Assembly (NCBI RefSeq): GCF_023008545.1
Contig: NZ_CP095398.1
Span: forward strand, 372,001 to 436,000
DNA: 64,000 bases
Reading direction: 5' to 3'
Origin: Natribaculum luteum
GTDB lineage: Archaea; Halobacteriota; Halobacteria; Halobacteriales; Natrialbaceae
Shown: positions 1 through 8,654 of the stretch, piece after piece
Numbering within the stretch: position 1 is the stretch's first letter
Layout: every line of letters starts with the position of its first letter
Notes under the pieces: generated by a model
The model's database searches: none
Told to the model about the DNA's origin: nothing
The model's input: only the letters and a program-made list of their open reading frames with translations
Program-made: the position numbers and the translations under genes

Positions 1-618
1 GTCGAGTGGCTTTTTCTGTGCCTGTCGGATTCCACGGAGACTTGCATACCGCGGCTCGTTGATCCCGGTCTGAATCGTGAGCACTGCGGGGATTTCGACG
101 GCCGCAACTTCCTCGATACCGCCTTCCAGCTCACGATGGACCGAGGCGACGCCCTCTTCGCGGTCGAACTCGAGACTGTTCACGACAGCAGCCCACTCGT
201 ATTCGATCTCGTCAGCGAGCGTAACACCGGTTGCCGCCAGTGAATCGTCGCCGGCCTGGACCCCAGAGAGGACCAGATCCGGGTTTTCCCGTTCGACGAC
301 CCCAGCCAAGATTTCCGCTTTCGTCCCTGCATCCAGTAGTCCCTCGTCTGCGAGCCGGTCGTCCCAGACCCGAACGGCGCGGTCGACTTCCTTCGCGAGC
401 GCCGTCCGAATCGTCTCCTCGGCGCGCTCAGGACCGATAGTTACGCAAACTACTTCGACATCGTCGTAGGCCTCGGAGATCTGGACTGCTGCCTCGATCG
501 CGTAATCGTCCCACTCGTTCAGTTCGTACTGAAGGTCCTGTTCTGCAATATCGAGCCCGTCGATGCTGAACTCGTCGACCGGGACAGAGACTTCACTGAC
601 CGTAACAAGAATTTTCAT
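1..618 (-). CDS. Electron transfer flavoprotein beta subunit (partial, 3' end outside window)
   Basis: Reading from ATG 618 leftwards gives 206 codons without a stop before the window edge. The protein starts MKILVTVSEVSVPVDEF and contains the FixA/ETF-beta landmarks: an N-terminal adenine-nucleotide-binding alpha/beta fold, the stretch NEWDDYAIEAAVQI, and a C-terminal part ENPDLVLSGVQAGDD followed by IPAVLTIQTG. ETF-beta normally has about 260 residues, so about 50 are missing. The protein pairs with an alpha subunit to pass electrons from acyl-CoA-type or amine dehydrogenases to the quinone pool; the alpha gene would be expected beyond the window edge. A TATA-like TTATTTAA at 645-652 places the start of transcription near the ATG. 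Confidence 0.9.
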   Translation of the reverse strand, partial: MKILVTVSEVSVPVDEFSIDGLDIAEQDLQYELNEWDDYAIEAAVQISEAYDDVEVVCVTIGPERAEETIRTALAKEVDRAVRVWDDRLADEGLLDAGTKAEILAGVVERENPDLVLSGVQAGDDSLAATGVTLADEIEYEWAAVVNSLEFDREEGVASVHRELEGGIEEVAAVEIPAVLTIQTGINEPRYASLRGIRQAQKKPLD

Positions 619-675
619 CTTCCGTTTCTCACTCGGATACCATGTTATTTAAAAATTCTGGCCTCGTGGAACTGT

Positions 676-1930
676 CTAGTTTCTTGACTTCGCACGTTAG
701 ACGAACATGCCTTCGATCTGGTGCATTAGCTCGTCGGTACTTCGATTTGGGCTGTTAAGCGCCCAGGACAAGAGGTTTTCAACGCTTTCGCGGAAGGATC
801 GTTTGATGTCGTTACGCAGCGAGGTTGCTCGTTCGAGGATCGTTCCAAGGGCGCTGTGTGCAGCACCGAGCTTGAGGAGGCTGTAGGCCAGCATCAGCAG
901 GTGCCAGTGGCGACTGGCACCTGCGGCATGCCGAAGCTCGCAGTCTCCAAAACCAAGATCCTGCTTGGTGTCCCTGAAGAACGTCTCCACGCGCCATCGC
1001 ATCGCGTACAACGCGATGAGATGGCTCGCTGGCGCATCGATTTTGTTCGAGACGATGTACTTCACGCTCAGTTCGTCATCCTCGTTGCTGGATTCTTTCT
1101 TCGTAATCAGGAGCTTCACCTCACCAAGACGGCTCACTTCGCGTTTTTGCGTCCAGATGTGGTAGGTTTCGCCGTCGATCGTACGTGGAACGGTGTCGAT
1201 GCGCTCGGCCAGCGCATCGACTCGGATTCGTTCACCACCGTACAAGACGCGTGCGTCGCTTTTGACGGCTGAAACCCACTCTTTGCCGTAGGTTTCGAGA
1301 TGAGTGACGAACTCCTGGGAACAGTAGCTCATGTCGAAGAGATAGGTGTCCGCCGGGACACCTATCTCAATGAGTTCATCGACGAGTTCGATAGCCAACT
1401 CAATCCGTCGCTGTGCGTCTTTTTCGTAGAGACGAAATCCGAGTGGATAGGTGGTTTTCTCGTCGGCGTAGAGTGCATACACCAGATTCTGGCCCCAGAT
1501 ATAGCCGCGAATCGTGTGGTCGTAGAATTTTCCGACGTTCGGGATTTTCTCGCCGGTTTTGTGCGTGAAGGTGTCGTCAATGATGACGACACCGTCACTG
1601 CTCCACTTCGTGTCGTTCGTCTGTTGGAGAAGCGCGAGACGTTCTCTGTTGAGCTGGTCTTCGTCCCAGTTGTACTCGGTGAGGAACTTGTTCAGGGCAC
1701 GCTCACTTTTGGCCGGAAGAATGTGGTTCGAGATGCCTTGGACGGTCTTGTTGCTGGCCGCAACAAGACCTGTAATGTAGGTCTTGGCGTGGTGTTTCTG
1801 CCTTGTCGAGAAACACTCTAACTGGTCGATTGGCTCAGTGCATGACAGGAACGACGTAACAGGGAGCATCAGCGTTCAATGCTGGTTCTACGCGTTCTAC
1901 CAGCATAAGGTGCGAAGTCAAGTAGTTTAG
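676..1930. mobile_element. IS701/IS4-type insertion sequence
   Basis: One transposase gene is bounded by inverted repeats. The 13-base CTTGACTTCGCAC at 683-695 is exactly repeated in inverse orientation at 1910-1922. Outer limits are approximate: CTAG (676-679) and TTAG (1927-1930) flank the two ends, reminiscent of the YTAG targets of IS701 elements, but they are not identical, so a clean target duplication is not shown. The element sits in the 3' end of an older integrase-type transposase remnant. Confidence 0.75.
697..1869 (-). CDS. IS701/IS4-type DDE transposase
   Basis: The 390-residue transposase appears complete. The signature of the IS4/IS701 DDE group, Y-(2)-R-(3)-E-(6)-K, is present exactly as YAMRWRVETFFRDTK in the last third. 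A DDTF motif around residue 98, in VVIIDDTFTHKTGE, is a good candidate for the first catalytic Asp, and YLFDMSYCSQEF for the second. Its product cuts and rejoins the ends of the surrounding element. It is the only gene in the element and fills almost all of it, as is usual. Nothing in the reading frame suggests it is inactive. Confidence 0.85.
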   Translation of the reverse strand: MLPVTSFLSCTEPIDQLECFSTRQKHHAKTYITGLVAASNKTVQGISNHILPAKSERALNKFLTEYNWDEDQLNRERLALLQQTNDTKWSSDGVVIIDDTFTHKTGEKIPNVGKFYDHTIRGYIWGQNLVYALYADEKTTYPLGFRLYEKDAQRRIELAIELVDELIEIGVPADTYLFDMSYCSQEFVTHLETYGKEWVSAVKSDARVLYGGERIRVDALAERIDTVPRTIDGETYHIWTQKREVSRLGEVKLLITKKESSNEDDELSVKYIVSNKIDAPASHLIALYAMRWRVETFFRDTKQDLGFGDCELRHAAGASRHWHLLMLAYSLLKLGAAHSALGTILERATSLRNDIKRSFRESVENLLSWALNSPNRSTDELMHQIEGMFV

Positions 1931-2047
1931 CACCTCTGCTGGTGTCTGTACGTTGAGTGACTGATGTGGTCGTTGCGTGTTGTAGTAGCGTACGAACTGT
2001 TCAAGCCATTTCTCTGACGATCGCCCGACTGCCCACCCAGGTGTTAT
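1927..2047 (-). pseudogene. Remnant of integrase-type (rve_3) transposase, C-terminus only
   Basis: About 40 residues are readable on the minus strand: WAVGRSSEKWLEQFVRYYN, then TQRPHQSLN and TPAEVLN. The YYNxxRPHQSL...TPAEVL pattern is the C-terminal end of integrase-core transposases. Everything upstream of it is missing, and the IS701-type element begins exactly where the transposase would end. This was probably an older insertion that was deleted and then hit by the second IS. Confidence 0.7.
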
Positions 2048-2049
2048 AG

Positions 2050-2178
2050 AAGCGGTCGATCGTGACCGGCGAGGAGGCTCCCTTCGACGTCGAGTCCTTC
2101 ACGTCTGACCGGTTCGACATCCGGACGCCAGACTGGGGCCAAGACGCACTCCCAACCTACTTCGAAGAAGAACTGTAG
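2050..2178 (+). pseudogene. C-terminal fragment of a FAD-dependent oxidoreductase (DAO family)
   Basis: A 42-codon open stretch ends at TAG 2176-2178 and reads VTGEEAPFDVESFTSDRF. It resembles the last segment of glycine/D-amino-acid/sarcosine oxidase-type flavoproteins (a G(D/E)xPPFDLxPFxxDRF pattern). A stop lies in frame just upstream (2047-2049), and no FAD-binding part is present. The gene was evidently cut off by the transposon remnant on its left. A complete relative lies at 5430-6629. Confidence 0.55.
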
Positions 2179-2397
2179 CACGACATACCGTAATTCAGTC
2201 GCGCTCCGGCAGTTGAGTGGTTCTGTCTGTTTTCGTCACCTGAATTTTACCCACTGGTCCACGACAGATAACACGTTCTCACGAACTAGCAGTCGGAAAA
2301 CTGGCAGCAGATGAGGCTGCTCGGTGTAGCCCCTCCGTGATCGTCACGCCAGGAGAGTGACTCGGGACACTCGCGCTCTCGTATCCAGTGGCGTGTA

Positions 2398-3405
2398 TCA
2401 GTTCTCGACGAGGTCGAAACTCGGCGTCGGGTCGACGGGATCGAGGACGAACGTGTGATCCGAAATGATGTACGCCGACCCTCTCACTAATGGGGTGGTT
2501 ATTTCAACGCCGTTTCGCGTCTCGACGTCACGGATTTCTCCTTCGAACTGTGTGCCGATGATACTGTCGTGCAGAAACCGCTCTTCGACGTCGAGTTCGC
2601 CCCTACTGTACAACAACGTCATCTTCGCGCAGGTCCCTGTTCCACAGGGAGAACGATCGATCGACCCGTCCGCAAAGACGACGACGTTCCTGTGGGCGTC
2701 GTGGTTAGCGTCGTAGAACTCCGTCAGGTCGACACTCGTCTCTTCGCCAGTGGTCGGGTCGACGATCGTACACTGCTCGTTGATCGCTGACCGGACTGCG
2801 AGCCCGTGTTCGATAAACTGCTGGGTGTGGCCCGTTTCGACCGGCAGACCGAGCTGTTCGGTATCCACGAGCGCGAACACGTTACCTGCGTACACGATGT
2901 CCGCGTCGAGCTCCCTTCTCTCGCCCTGTACGTCTACGGTGACGGTGACCGTATCGATCACGTACGACGTGACGTTCTGGACCCCCACGCTCTTTACGTC
3001 ACCCTCGTCAGTAATCTCGGGGTATGCGGTCACGATTCCAGCTGGTGTTTCGATTTTTACGACGGACTCGGGGGCGAGCTGGTTCGTCTCGATGAACGAC
3101 GTAACGACGCCCATCGTCGCGTGACCGCACATGTCGAGATACCCCCCGCAGTCCATGAAGAACAACCCGAGGTCAGCCTCGTCAGCGGCCGGCGTCGTCG
3201 GCACTGCACCGAACATGTCGCCGTGACCGCGGGGTTCTTTCATCAGGAGTTCACGGAGTTCGTCGTGTTCCTCGACGAAAGCGTCCCGTTGCTCGGCTAC
3301 CGTTCCGTCGACGAACTGACTCTCGTTGAGTCCGCCCGTGACGATTCGAGTTGGCATCCCTTCGGTATGCGTATCTAACGCTTGCAAATGGATCTCTGAT
3401 TTCAT
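2398..3405 (-). CDS. Proline racemase family protein (proline racemase or 4-hydroxyproline 2-epimerase)
   Basis: 335 residues, the usual length of the family. Both catalytic cysteines are present: Cys93 in MDCGGYLDMCGHATMG and Cys254 in DRSPCGTGTCAK. Two cysteines indicate racemase or epimerase chemistry; the related trans-3-hydroxyproline dehydratases carry Thr at the second site. The two cysteines take and return the alpha proton of (hydroxy)proline. A FAD oxidoreductase of the D-amino-acid type and IclR regulators lie just downstream, which fits conversion of trans-4-hydroxy-L-proline to cis-4-hydroxy-D-proline and its oxidation, but the substrate is inferred. A TATA-like box at 3431-3438 predicts a leaderless transcript. 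Confidence 0.87.
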   Translation of the reverse strand: MKSEIHLQALDTHTEGMPTRIVTGGLNESQFVDGTVAEQRDAFVEEHDELRELLMKEPRGHGDMFGAVPTTPAADEADLGLFFMDCGGYLDMCGHATMGVVTSFIETNQLAPESVVKIETPAGIVTAYPEITDEGDVKSVGVQNVTSYVIDTVTVTVDVQGERRELDADIVYAGNVFALVDTEQLGLPVETGHTQQFIEHGLAVRSAINEQCTIVDPTTGEETSVDLTEFYDANHDAHRNVVVFADGSIDRSPCGTGTCAKMTLLYSRGELDVEERFLHDSIIGTQFEGEIRDVETRNGVEITTPLVRGSAYIISDHTFVLDPVDPTPSFDLVEN

Positions 3406-3430
3406 CCGTTTCCCCTTTTCTCTCGCTCTG

Positions 3431-3438
3431 TTATAATT
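3431..3438 (-). promoter_or_regulatory. TATA-like box of the proline racemase-family gene
   Basis: An AT-rich octamer (TTATAATT on the + strand) is centred about 26-29 bp before ATG 3405. This is archaeal promoter spacing for a leaderless mRNA. Confidence 0.5.
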
Positions 3439-4122
3439 ATTGGTACCTGTTTATTAGACAACAAAAGATAGAACAAACTCGCCAATGAAGAAGCGAGGAG
3501 CCTCGTCCGCATACCATAGCAGCCGAAACCGTCACGACCGTCTAGTGGTATCTACTGATTCTGACGGTGGACTATCGAGAATTGTCGAGCATCCGCCGCT
3601 GCTATCCCTGGTGCGTCTGAAAACAACCGAACACCGACGCCGTCGTGCCATCCCGAATACATGGAGGCCATCGAACCAGCTAGAATGGAGACGTTCGTTC
3701 GTCGATCGGCGTTCACTCATGCCGAATACCGTGTACTGTCGAAACTCAAGAAGTCCGTGACTGGTAGTATCACACATATGCTCTGGACAACACGAGTGTA
3801 ATTTACACGTATTCAGCAGAGCTGAACGGCACTTAAAAGACAAACCGAGTCCGCGCCATATTCTGTTCTTGCTCGAACGAGAAGGGGGATGATATAACTA
3901 GTAACAGTTACGAGCGGGCACGGACACTGCTAATCGATCGGTACTGTCGGATCCAACCGAGCATCGGATCGAAATCGTCGAATTCGCTGGGGAGATGCGG
4001 CTTTGGCCGTCCCTGCAGCGGTTCTCTCCGCCCTACGTGTACTCTGGCTGGCCGTCGCTGACGGTACGTTGCACAGATAGAGAGGGGGCGAGGGGGAGAT
4101 GTGTGTTCACCATCACCGAATG
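3439..4122. other. Intergenic stretch, no gene recognised
   Basis: No convincing gene. A short + strand frame (3661-3801, ending ITHMLWTTRV) and longer minus-strand frames have no recognisable motif and look incidental. The stretch separates the divergent racemase and IclR genes and may be decayed DNA. Confidence 0.4.
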
Positions 4123-4128
4123 TTTATT
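4123..4128 (+). promoter_or_regulatory. TATA-like box of IclR gene
   Basis: TTTATT is centred 27 bp before ATG 4153. It decides in favour of that start over the in-frame upstream ATG at 4099, which lies before the box. Confidence 0.55.
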
Positions 4129-4152
4129 CCTGTCGGGTTCGTCGCCATCGAT

Positions 4153-4986
4153 ATGGATGGATCAAACGGGAACCAGGTGAAGGCAACTCAGACGTCGTTG
4201 CGGATACTCGAGGAGGTCCAGAGTCGGAACGGCGTCGGGCTAGCCGAGCTCGCAGACGACATCGACTTGGCGAAAAGCACGATTCATAATCATCTCATGA
4301 CCCTGTTGAACGCGGGGTACATCATCAAAGACGACGACGAGTATCGGGTCGGATTGAAGCTACTCCACCTCGGTGAACAGGCTCGGCATCGGAGCCCGCG
4401 GCACCTGCTGGCGAAACAGCATGTTAACACGTTAGCTAGCGAAATCAACGAGGAGGTAGATTTCACGATGGAGGAGTACGGCCGCATGATTTCGATCTAT
4501 CACGCGGCAAAGGAGGGCAGGGAAACCAATCTCCAGAGTGGCAGTTATTTTTACATGCACAACAACGCCGCCGGAAAGGCGACGCTGGCACATCTCCCTC
4601 GCAGTCGGGTCGACGACATCGTCGATCAATGGGGACTGCCGGCCAACACTGAGCACACGATCACCAGCAGGGAGCGACTGAACGAAGAGCTCTCGAAAAT
4701 ACGAGAGCAGGGGTACGCGACCAACGACCAGGAGTTAATAGAGGGGTTCTGTGCCATCAGTATGATTGCCGAGATGCCGGAGGGAGGTATTTTCGGTGCG
4801 CTGAGTGTCGGCGGACCGATGTACCGGATAAACAGCGAGCAGCAGCTGATCGTCGATCGGCTCGAGCAGCAGATCGAAGCACTGGAAGCAGACCTCGTGG
4901 CTGAAAGCTATCCGAAAGAGAACTGGTGGCAGCCGTTCCGGCAGCTATCACCCGGCGAACTCTCGAGATCACACACCCGCGAATAG
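4153..4986 (+). CDS. IclR family transcriptional regulator
   Basis: 277 residues. The N-terminal winged helix-turn-helix spans about residues 5-70 (TSLRILEEVQSRNG, LAKSTIHNHLMTL, GYIIKDDDEYRVGLKLL). The C-terminal IclR effector-binding domain spans about 80-250 (NNAAGKATLAHLP, GLPANTEHTITS, REQGYATNDQE, GALSVGGPM). The C-terminus is about 20 residues longer than in its paralogues here. It lies between the racemase and the FAD oxidoreductase, so it probably controls one or both. Start 4153 is chosen because the TATA-like box at 4123-4128 excludes the earlier in-frame ATG. Confidence 0.9.
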   Translation: MDGSNGNQVKATQTSLRILEEVQSRNGVGLAELADDIDLAKSTIHNHLMTLLNAGYIIKDDDEYRVGLKLLHLGEQARHRSPRHLLAKQHVNTLASEINEEVDFTMEEYGRMISIYHAAKEGRETNLQSGSYFYMHNNAAGKATLAHLPRSRVDDIVDQWGLPANTEHTITSRERLNEELSKIREQGYATNDQELIEGFCAISMIAEMPEGGIFGALSVGGPMYRINSEQQLIVDRLEQQIEALEADLVAESYPKENWWQPFRQLSPGELSRSHTRE

Positions 4987-5429
4987 GGTGTGCGACACAG
5001 CTTACTTGTAGGCATCTTACTGGTAATTAGAAGTCGTCCACGGCGGCCGTTGCTGTCAGCCGTCCGAAAAGCGAGCGTATCGACGAGAGACGCTTGCTAA
5101 CAGTGATTTCGGCGCCCAGCGTCCCCGACACGGGACTGTGCGTGAATGTTCGATCCGAGGGTCGACGCTGTCGACGAACCGAGAACGCTTTCCGTGATGT
5201 GCCGTCCGAGTAACTCGTGGAGCCAAGGGGCCACATCGTCGAACTCGAGAGTCACTTCAACGATCACTGCTGCTACGATCCCGCCGTGGACACGTCCTCT
5301 CGAAAGAGACCATATTGAGGACGCGATGGATCGCTGCGACGGCCTTCGTGACTAAAGAGACGACGAACATCCTGGACGAGAGCGTTGAGGCTTCCCTCTA
5401 ACTGTCGTGGTCACAGCCAAGTTCCGCTT
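4987..5429. other. Intergenic stretch between convergent genes, no gene recognised
   Basis: Only short frames without motifs. No convincing terminator hairpin or IS end was recognised. Confidence 0.4.
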
Positions 5430-6629
5430 TCACGCGCTCTCTTCGGGGTTGCCATGTCCTTTCCCATCGCCCTTGAACCGATCCAACGAAAAGTACTGAG
5501 CATCGACGAGATCAGTGTGACCGTCCCGAACGAGATCGCTTACTATTCTCCCGACTGCGGGCCCGTGTTTGAACCCGTGGCCAGAGAACCCACAGCCAAC
5601 GTAACAGCCGTCGGGGCCCACCTGGTCGATCACAAAATCGTAGTCCGGCGTGTTCGAGTAGATGCCACAGTACTGACCACGGAGTTTGGCGTCCTCGAGT
5701 TCGGGGCAGAAGTCGGCAAGTTCGTCGATAAGCCTGAGTTTCACTTCTTCGTCTGGCTTTTTGCGATAGGTATTCGGATCCGGATCGTTAGCCGAATGAT
5801 GTGTCGCGATAAGAATGCCGTCGCCGAAGTCTTCTCGAACGTACCAGTCAGCGCCGGGTGGACTGGTCGTGGGCATTCCCTCTGGATACGTATCGAGGAA
5901 CTCTTCCGGTGGTTCGAGAAGCAGGATTTGCTCGCGCGAGTGCGTGAGCGGTATGTCAACGTCGACGGTTTCCATGAGCTGGGCAGTCCACGGGCCGGCG
6001 GTCACGATCAGCGTGTCCGTCTCGACGGTTCCATGATCTGTCTGTATCTCGGTCACCTCTCCGTCGTCAACTCCGATATCGGCGACAGTAACGCCCGTTC
6101 GAACGATAGCACCTCGGTTCTGCGCCGCCCGAGAGAACCCTGCAGCAGCGTCTGCGGCATCGGAGTACGCCGCGGTCTCGTCGCTTACCCCAAAATCCGA
6201 CTCGAGCGGTGAGAGCATCGGGTACTCCTCGACGAGTGCCTCCCGTTCGAGTCGGCTAACCGGGATGTCAAGCGAGGACAGCGTCTCGTACCCGTCCATG
6301 GCGTACTCGCCGGAGCTGTCGCCCTCGATTCCGAGCCTGAGCAGCGGGCTTGGTTCGTAGGCGACTGGTTCACCGGTCCGAGCTTCGAACTCGCGATAGA
6401 ATTCGTGGCTCCACAGAGCCATCTTCGAGTAGATTTCGGTCGGCCCGTAGTGGTGACGGATGATCGCCGACGAGTCGCCTGTCGACCCGTTCGCTATCGA
6501 GTTCTTCTCGACCAACAGTACTGTGAGATCCGTTTTTTCGCTGAGGAAAAAGCAACTGCTCGTTCCCATTATTCCGCCACCGACGATAGCGACATCTACG
6601 GTATCGGGCAGTTCGTCATGTGCTAGCAT
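5430..6629 (-). CDS. FAD-dependent oxidoreductase, DAO family (D-amino acid/sarcosine type)
   Basis: 399 residues, typical for the family. The N-terminal dinucleotide-binding fold carries GGGIMG at about residues 17-22, followed by a helix and LLVEKNSIANGSTGDSSAII, where the GST(G)xSS part contacts FAD. The C-terminal FAD motif is GCGFSGHGFKHGPAVG. Such enzymes oxidise D-amino acids, sarcosine, glycine or D-hydroxyproline and give electrons to oxygen or a quinone-linked carrier. The proline racemase-like gene and IclR gene next door make a D-hydroxyproline or D-proline dehydrogenase role attractive, but this is inference. The box TAAAAA near 6653-6659 puts transcription start at the ATG. Confidence 0.85.
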   Translation of the reverse strand: MLAHDELPDTVDVAIVGGGIMGTSSCFFLSEKTDLTVLLVEKNSIANGSTGDSSAIIRHHYGPTEIYSKMALWSHEFYREFEARTGEPVAYEPSPLLRLGIEGDSSGEYAMDGYETLSSLDIPVSRLEREALVEEYPMLSPLESDFGVSDETAAYSDAADAAAGFSRAAQNRGAIVRTGVTVADIGVDDGEVTEIQTDHGTVETDTLIVTAGPWTAQLMETVDVDIPLTHSREQILLLEPPEEFLDTYPEGMPTTSPPGADWYVREDFGDGILIATHHSANDPDPNTYRKKPDEEVKLRLIDELADFCPELEDAKLRGQYCGIYSNTPDYDFVIDQVGPDGCYVGCGFSGHGFKHGPAVGRIVSDLVRDGHTDLVDAQYFSLDRFKGDGKGHGNPEESA

Positions 6630-6866
6630 GACGTAGTCTCGCTCATCATACTGTAAAAACGTTTCTCAACTTCGTTGACATTCGCGTTCGAGATCACGAC
6701 GCGTGCTCGAGGTCGGGAATACACGATCATTCCACGGTGTGGGCTCCGGCAATCGCCTTCTAGTGGCCTCCAAGATCCGTAACATCGATTGGCCTTCCGG
6801 AGATACGAGGCGTAGACAGACACAGCGTCCAATCAGGCCGAGCTGTGCGTCGTCTGGTGGGAGTAC

Positions 6867-8507
6867 TTATCCAGAGAAGAACTCTCCGGCCTGTGGCTCG
6901 GTCGGGTCTGTTCGGATCTCGAGAAGCGTTGGTTCGTCCGTTGCGAGTGCAGTATCGAGCGCCTCGCGAATCTCAGCGGGGGTGTCCGCCTGCTCGGCCG
7001 ACATTCCCATTCCCTCGGCGATCGTGGCGAAGTCGATAGCTGCGTCCGGCCAGCCGTACTCTCCGGATTCGAGGTCGTACGTTCGCCCAGCCTCTTCGCT
7101 AATGATGGCGTAGTCGTTGTTGTTCAGTACGACGACCGTCAGCGGGAGTTCCTCCGCGACAGCCGTGTGGAGCTCGTGGACGCACATCATCAGCCCGCCG
7201 TCACCAGTCAGCGAAACAACTTGTGATTCGGGGTTGGCCAGCTGCGCACCGATGGCAGAGGGCAGTCCGGACCCCATCGTCGCCCACGATCCGGGATTGA
7301 CATACTGTCGCGGCCCGTAGGCTTCGAAGACGTTGAGGCCCCAGACTCGAAACCCGCCAGCATCCACTGCCACGACGGCCTCTCGCGGGAGCGCCTCGCG
7401 GATCGCCCGCAACGCCCGGACAGACGTTATCGGTGGCTCGTCATCGAGGAGGGGGCCGATTCGGTCGCGGGTCGCCGTGCGGACCGTCACTGCCCTGTCG
7501 TCAGGGGCTGTGGCCGGCATCTCGATCGCTGTTAGCCGATCGTCGAGTGAGGCGAGCGTCGCCTTCGCGTCGGCGACGATACCCACGGTCGGGTTATAGC
7601 CGGTGCCAATGTCGTCGATACCCAGCGTTACGTGGACGGACTGTTCCGGCAGGTCGACTGTCCACCCGCGGGTGGCGTGAGCATCCAGATCGGACCCGAC
7701 CACCAGGGCCGCATCTGCCTTCTCGAGGAGATCCAGCAGTTCCGGGCTCGCACTCCCGCTCAATACGCCGGCACTCAATCTATGGTCCTCCGGGAGGACG
7801 CCTTTCCCTTTGTAGGTCGTGACCACGGGAGCAGTGAGGCGCTCCGCGACGTCACGGAGTTCCGGGGTCGCGTTGGAGCTCCGCACGCCTCCACCAGCGA
7901 CGATTACCGGGTTCGTCGCGCTCACGAGGAGGTCGGTAGCTTCTTCGATGGCCCCTGCCGGCGGTTCTTTCTCCCAGTCCGATGGGGCCTCGGCGGAAGC
8001 TGCTAACGGGACGTCCGCCGTAAGGTAGCTCTTCGGGATGCCGACTCGGACGGGCCCCTGTGGTGGGCGGCGAGCGATTCTGATCGCTCGGTCGACGGTT
8101 GCAGTGGCACCTTCAGGGTTCGCGACGAGGAAATTCTCCTTGACGACATTGTCGTAGGTATCGGGTGGCGTCTCGTGGATGGCGTCGCCGCCGCGGAACT
8201 CCGGATCAGTTTCGATGGCGAAGTGGAGCAACGGTGTACAGTCATTCAGAGCGTTTTTCAGACCGTTCATTGCGTTCATATCTCCGGGCCCCGGGACGAC
8301 GACTGTCGCGGCCATCCGTCCGCTGGTCTCGGCGTATCCCCAGGCCTGGTGCGTAACTGCAGTCTCGTGACGTGCGACGACGAACTGGATTCCGTCTCGC
8401 TGCCCAATGGCTTCGTTCAGCGGGAGCGACTGTTTACCTGGGATACCGAACACGGTGTCGATGCCACGTTCCATCAAGCGATCAATGATTGCCTTACCAA
8501 CGAGCAT
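6867..8507 (-). CDS. Thiamine pyrophosphate-dependent enzyme (acetolactate synthase/decarboxylase-like)
   Basis: 546 residues with the three-domain ThDP layout. The N-terminal Pyr domain has the catalytic Glu in ARHETAVTHQAWGYAE (about residue 48). A central DHAP-like domain follows, starting near TDLLVSATNPVIVAGGGV. The C-terminal PP domain has GDGGLMM ... VVLNNNDYAII (the GDG-x26-NN ThDP/Mg motif). The family includes acetolactate synthase, glyoxylate carboligase, benzoylformate decarboxylase and sulfoacetaldehyde acetyltransferase. No regulatory small subunit gene is adjacent, so a catabolic 2-oxoacid decarboxylase or carboligase is more likely than branched-chain synthesis. The flanking IclR gene (8655-9422) is probably its regulator. 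Confidence 0.82.
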   Translation of the reverse strand: MLVGKAIIDRLMERGIDTVFGIPGKQSLPLNEAIGQRDGIQFVVARHETAVTHQAWGYAETSGRMAATVVVPGPGDMNAMNGLKNALNDCTPLLHFAIETDPEFRGGDAIHETPPDTYDNVVKENFLVANPEGATATVDRAIRIARRPPQGPVRVGIPKSYLTADVPLAASAEAPSDWEKEPPAGAIEEATDLLVSATNPVIVAGGGVRSSNATPELRDVAERLTAPVVTTYKGKGVLPEDHRLSAGVLSGSASPELLDLLEKADAALVVGSDLDAHATRGWTVDLPEQSVHVTLGIDDIGTGYNPTVGIVADAKATLASLDDRLTAIEMPATAPDDRAVTVRTATRDRIGPLLDDEPPITSVRALRAIREALPREAVVAVDAGGFRVWGLNVFEAYGPRQYVNPGSWATMGSGLPSAIGAQLANPESQVVSLTGDGGLMMCVHELHTAVAEELPLTVVVLNNNDYAIISEEAGRTYDLESGEYGWPDAAIDFATIAEGMGMSAEQADTPAEIREALDTALATDEPTLLEIRTDPTEPQAGEFFSG

Positions 8508-8530
8508 GAGACTACTGTCGTTCGGAGAAG

Positions 8531-8538
8531 CTTAAATA
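8531..8538 (-). promoter_or_regulatory. TATA-like box of the ThDP enzyme gene
   Basis: CTTAAATA on the + strand (TATTTAAG on the minus strand) is centred about 27 bp before ATG 8507, so the transcript is predicted to be leaderless. Confidence 0.5.
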
Positions 8539-8654
8539 ACTACGGTATAGACGCTCGCTACGGTCCGTTTGAGAGGATAGAACGGTTTGGGGAGCGTGAA
8601 TGAAGCCGAGACCGAGCAGTCGGGGCTGGCACTGGTTCTCAGCGACTGAAGCAG

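Noticed and set aside
3532-3843. 103-codon minus-strand frame in the racemase-IclR gap
   Set aside because: No start context, no motif, and composition unlike neighbours' acidic proteins.
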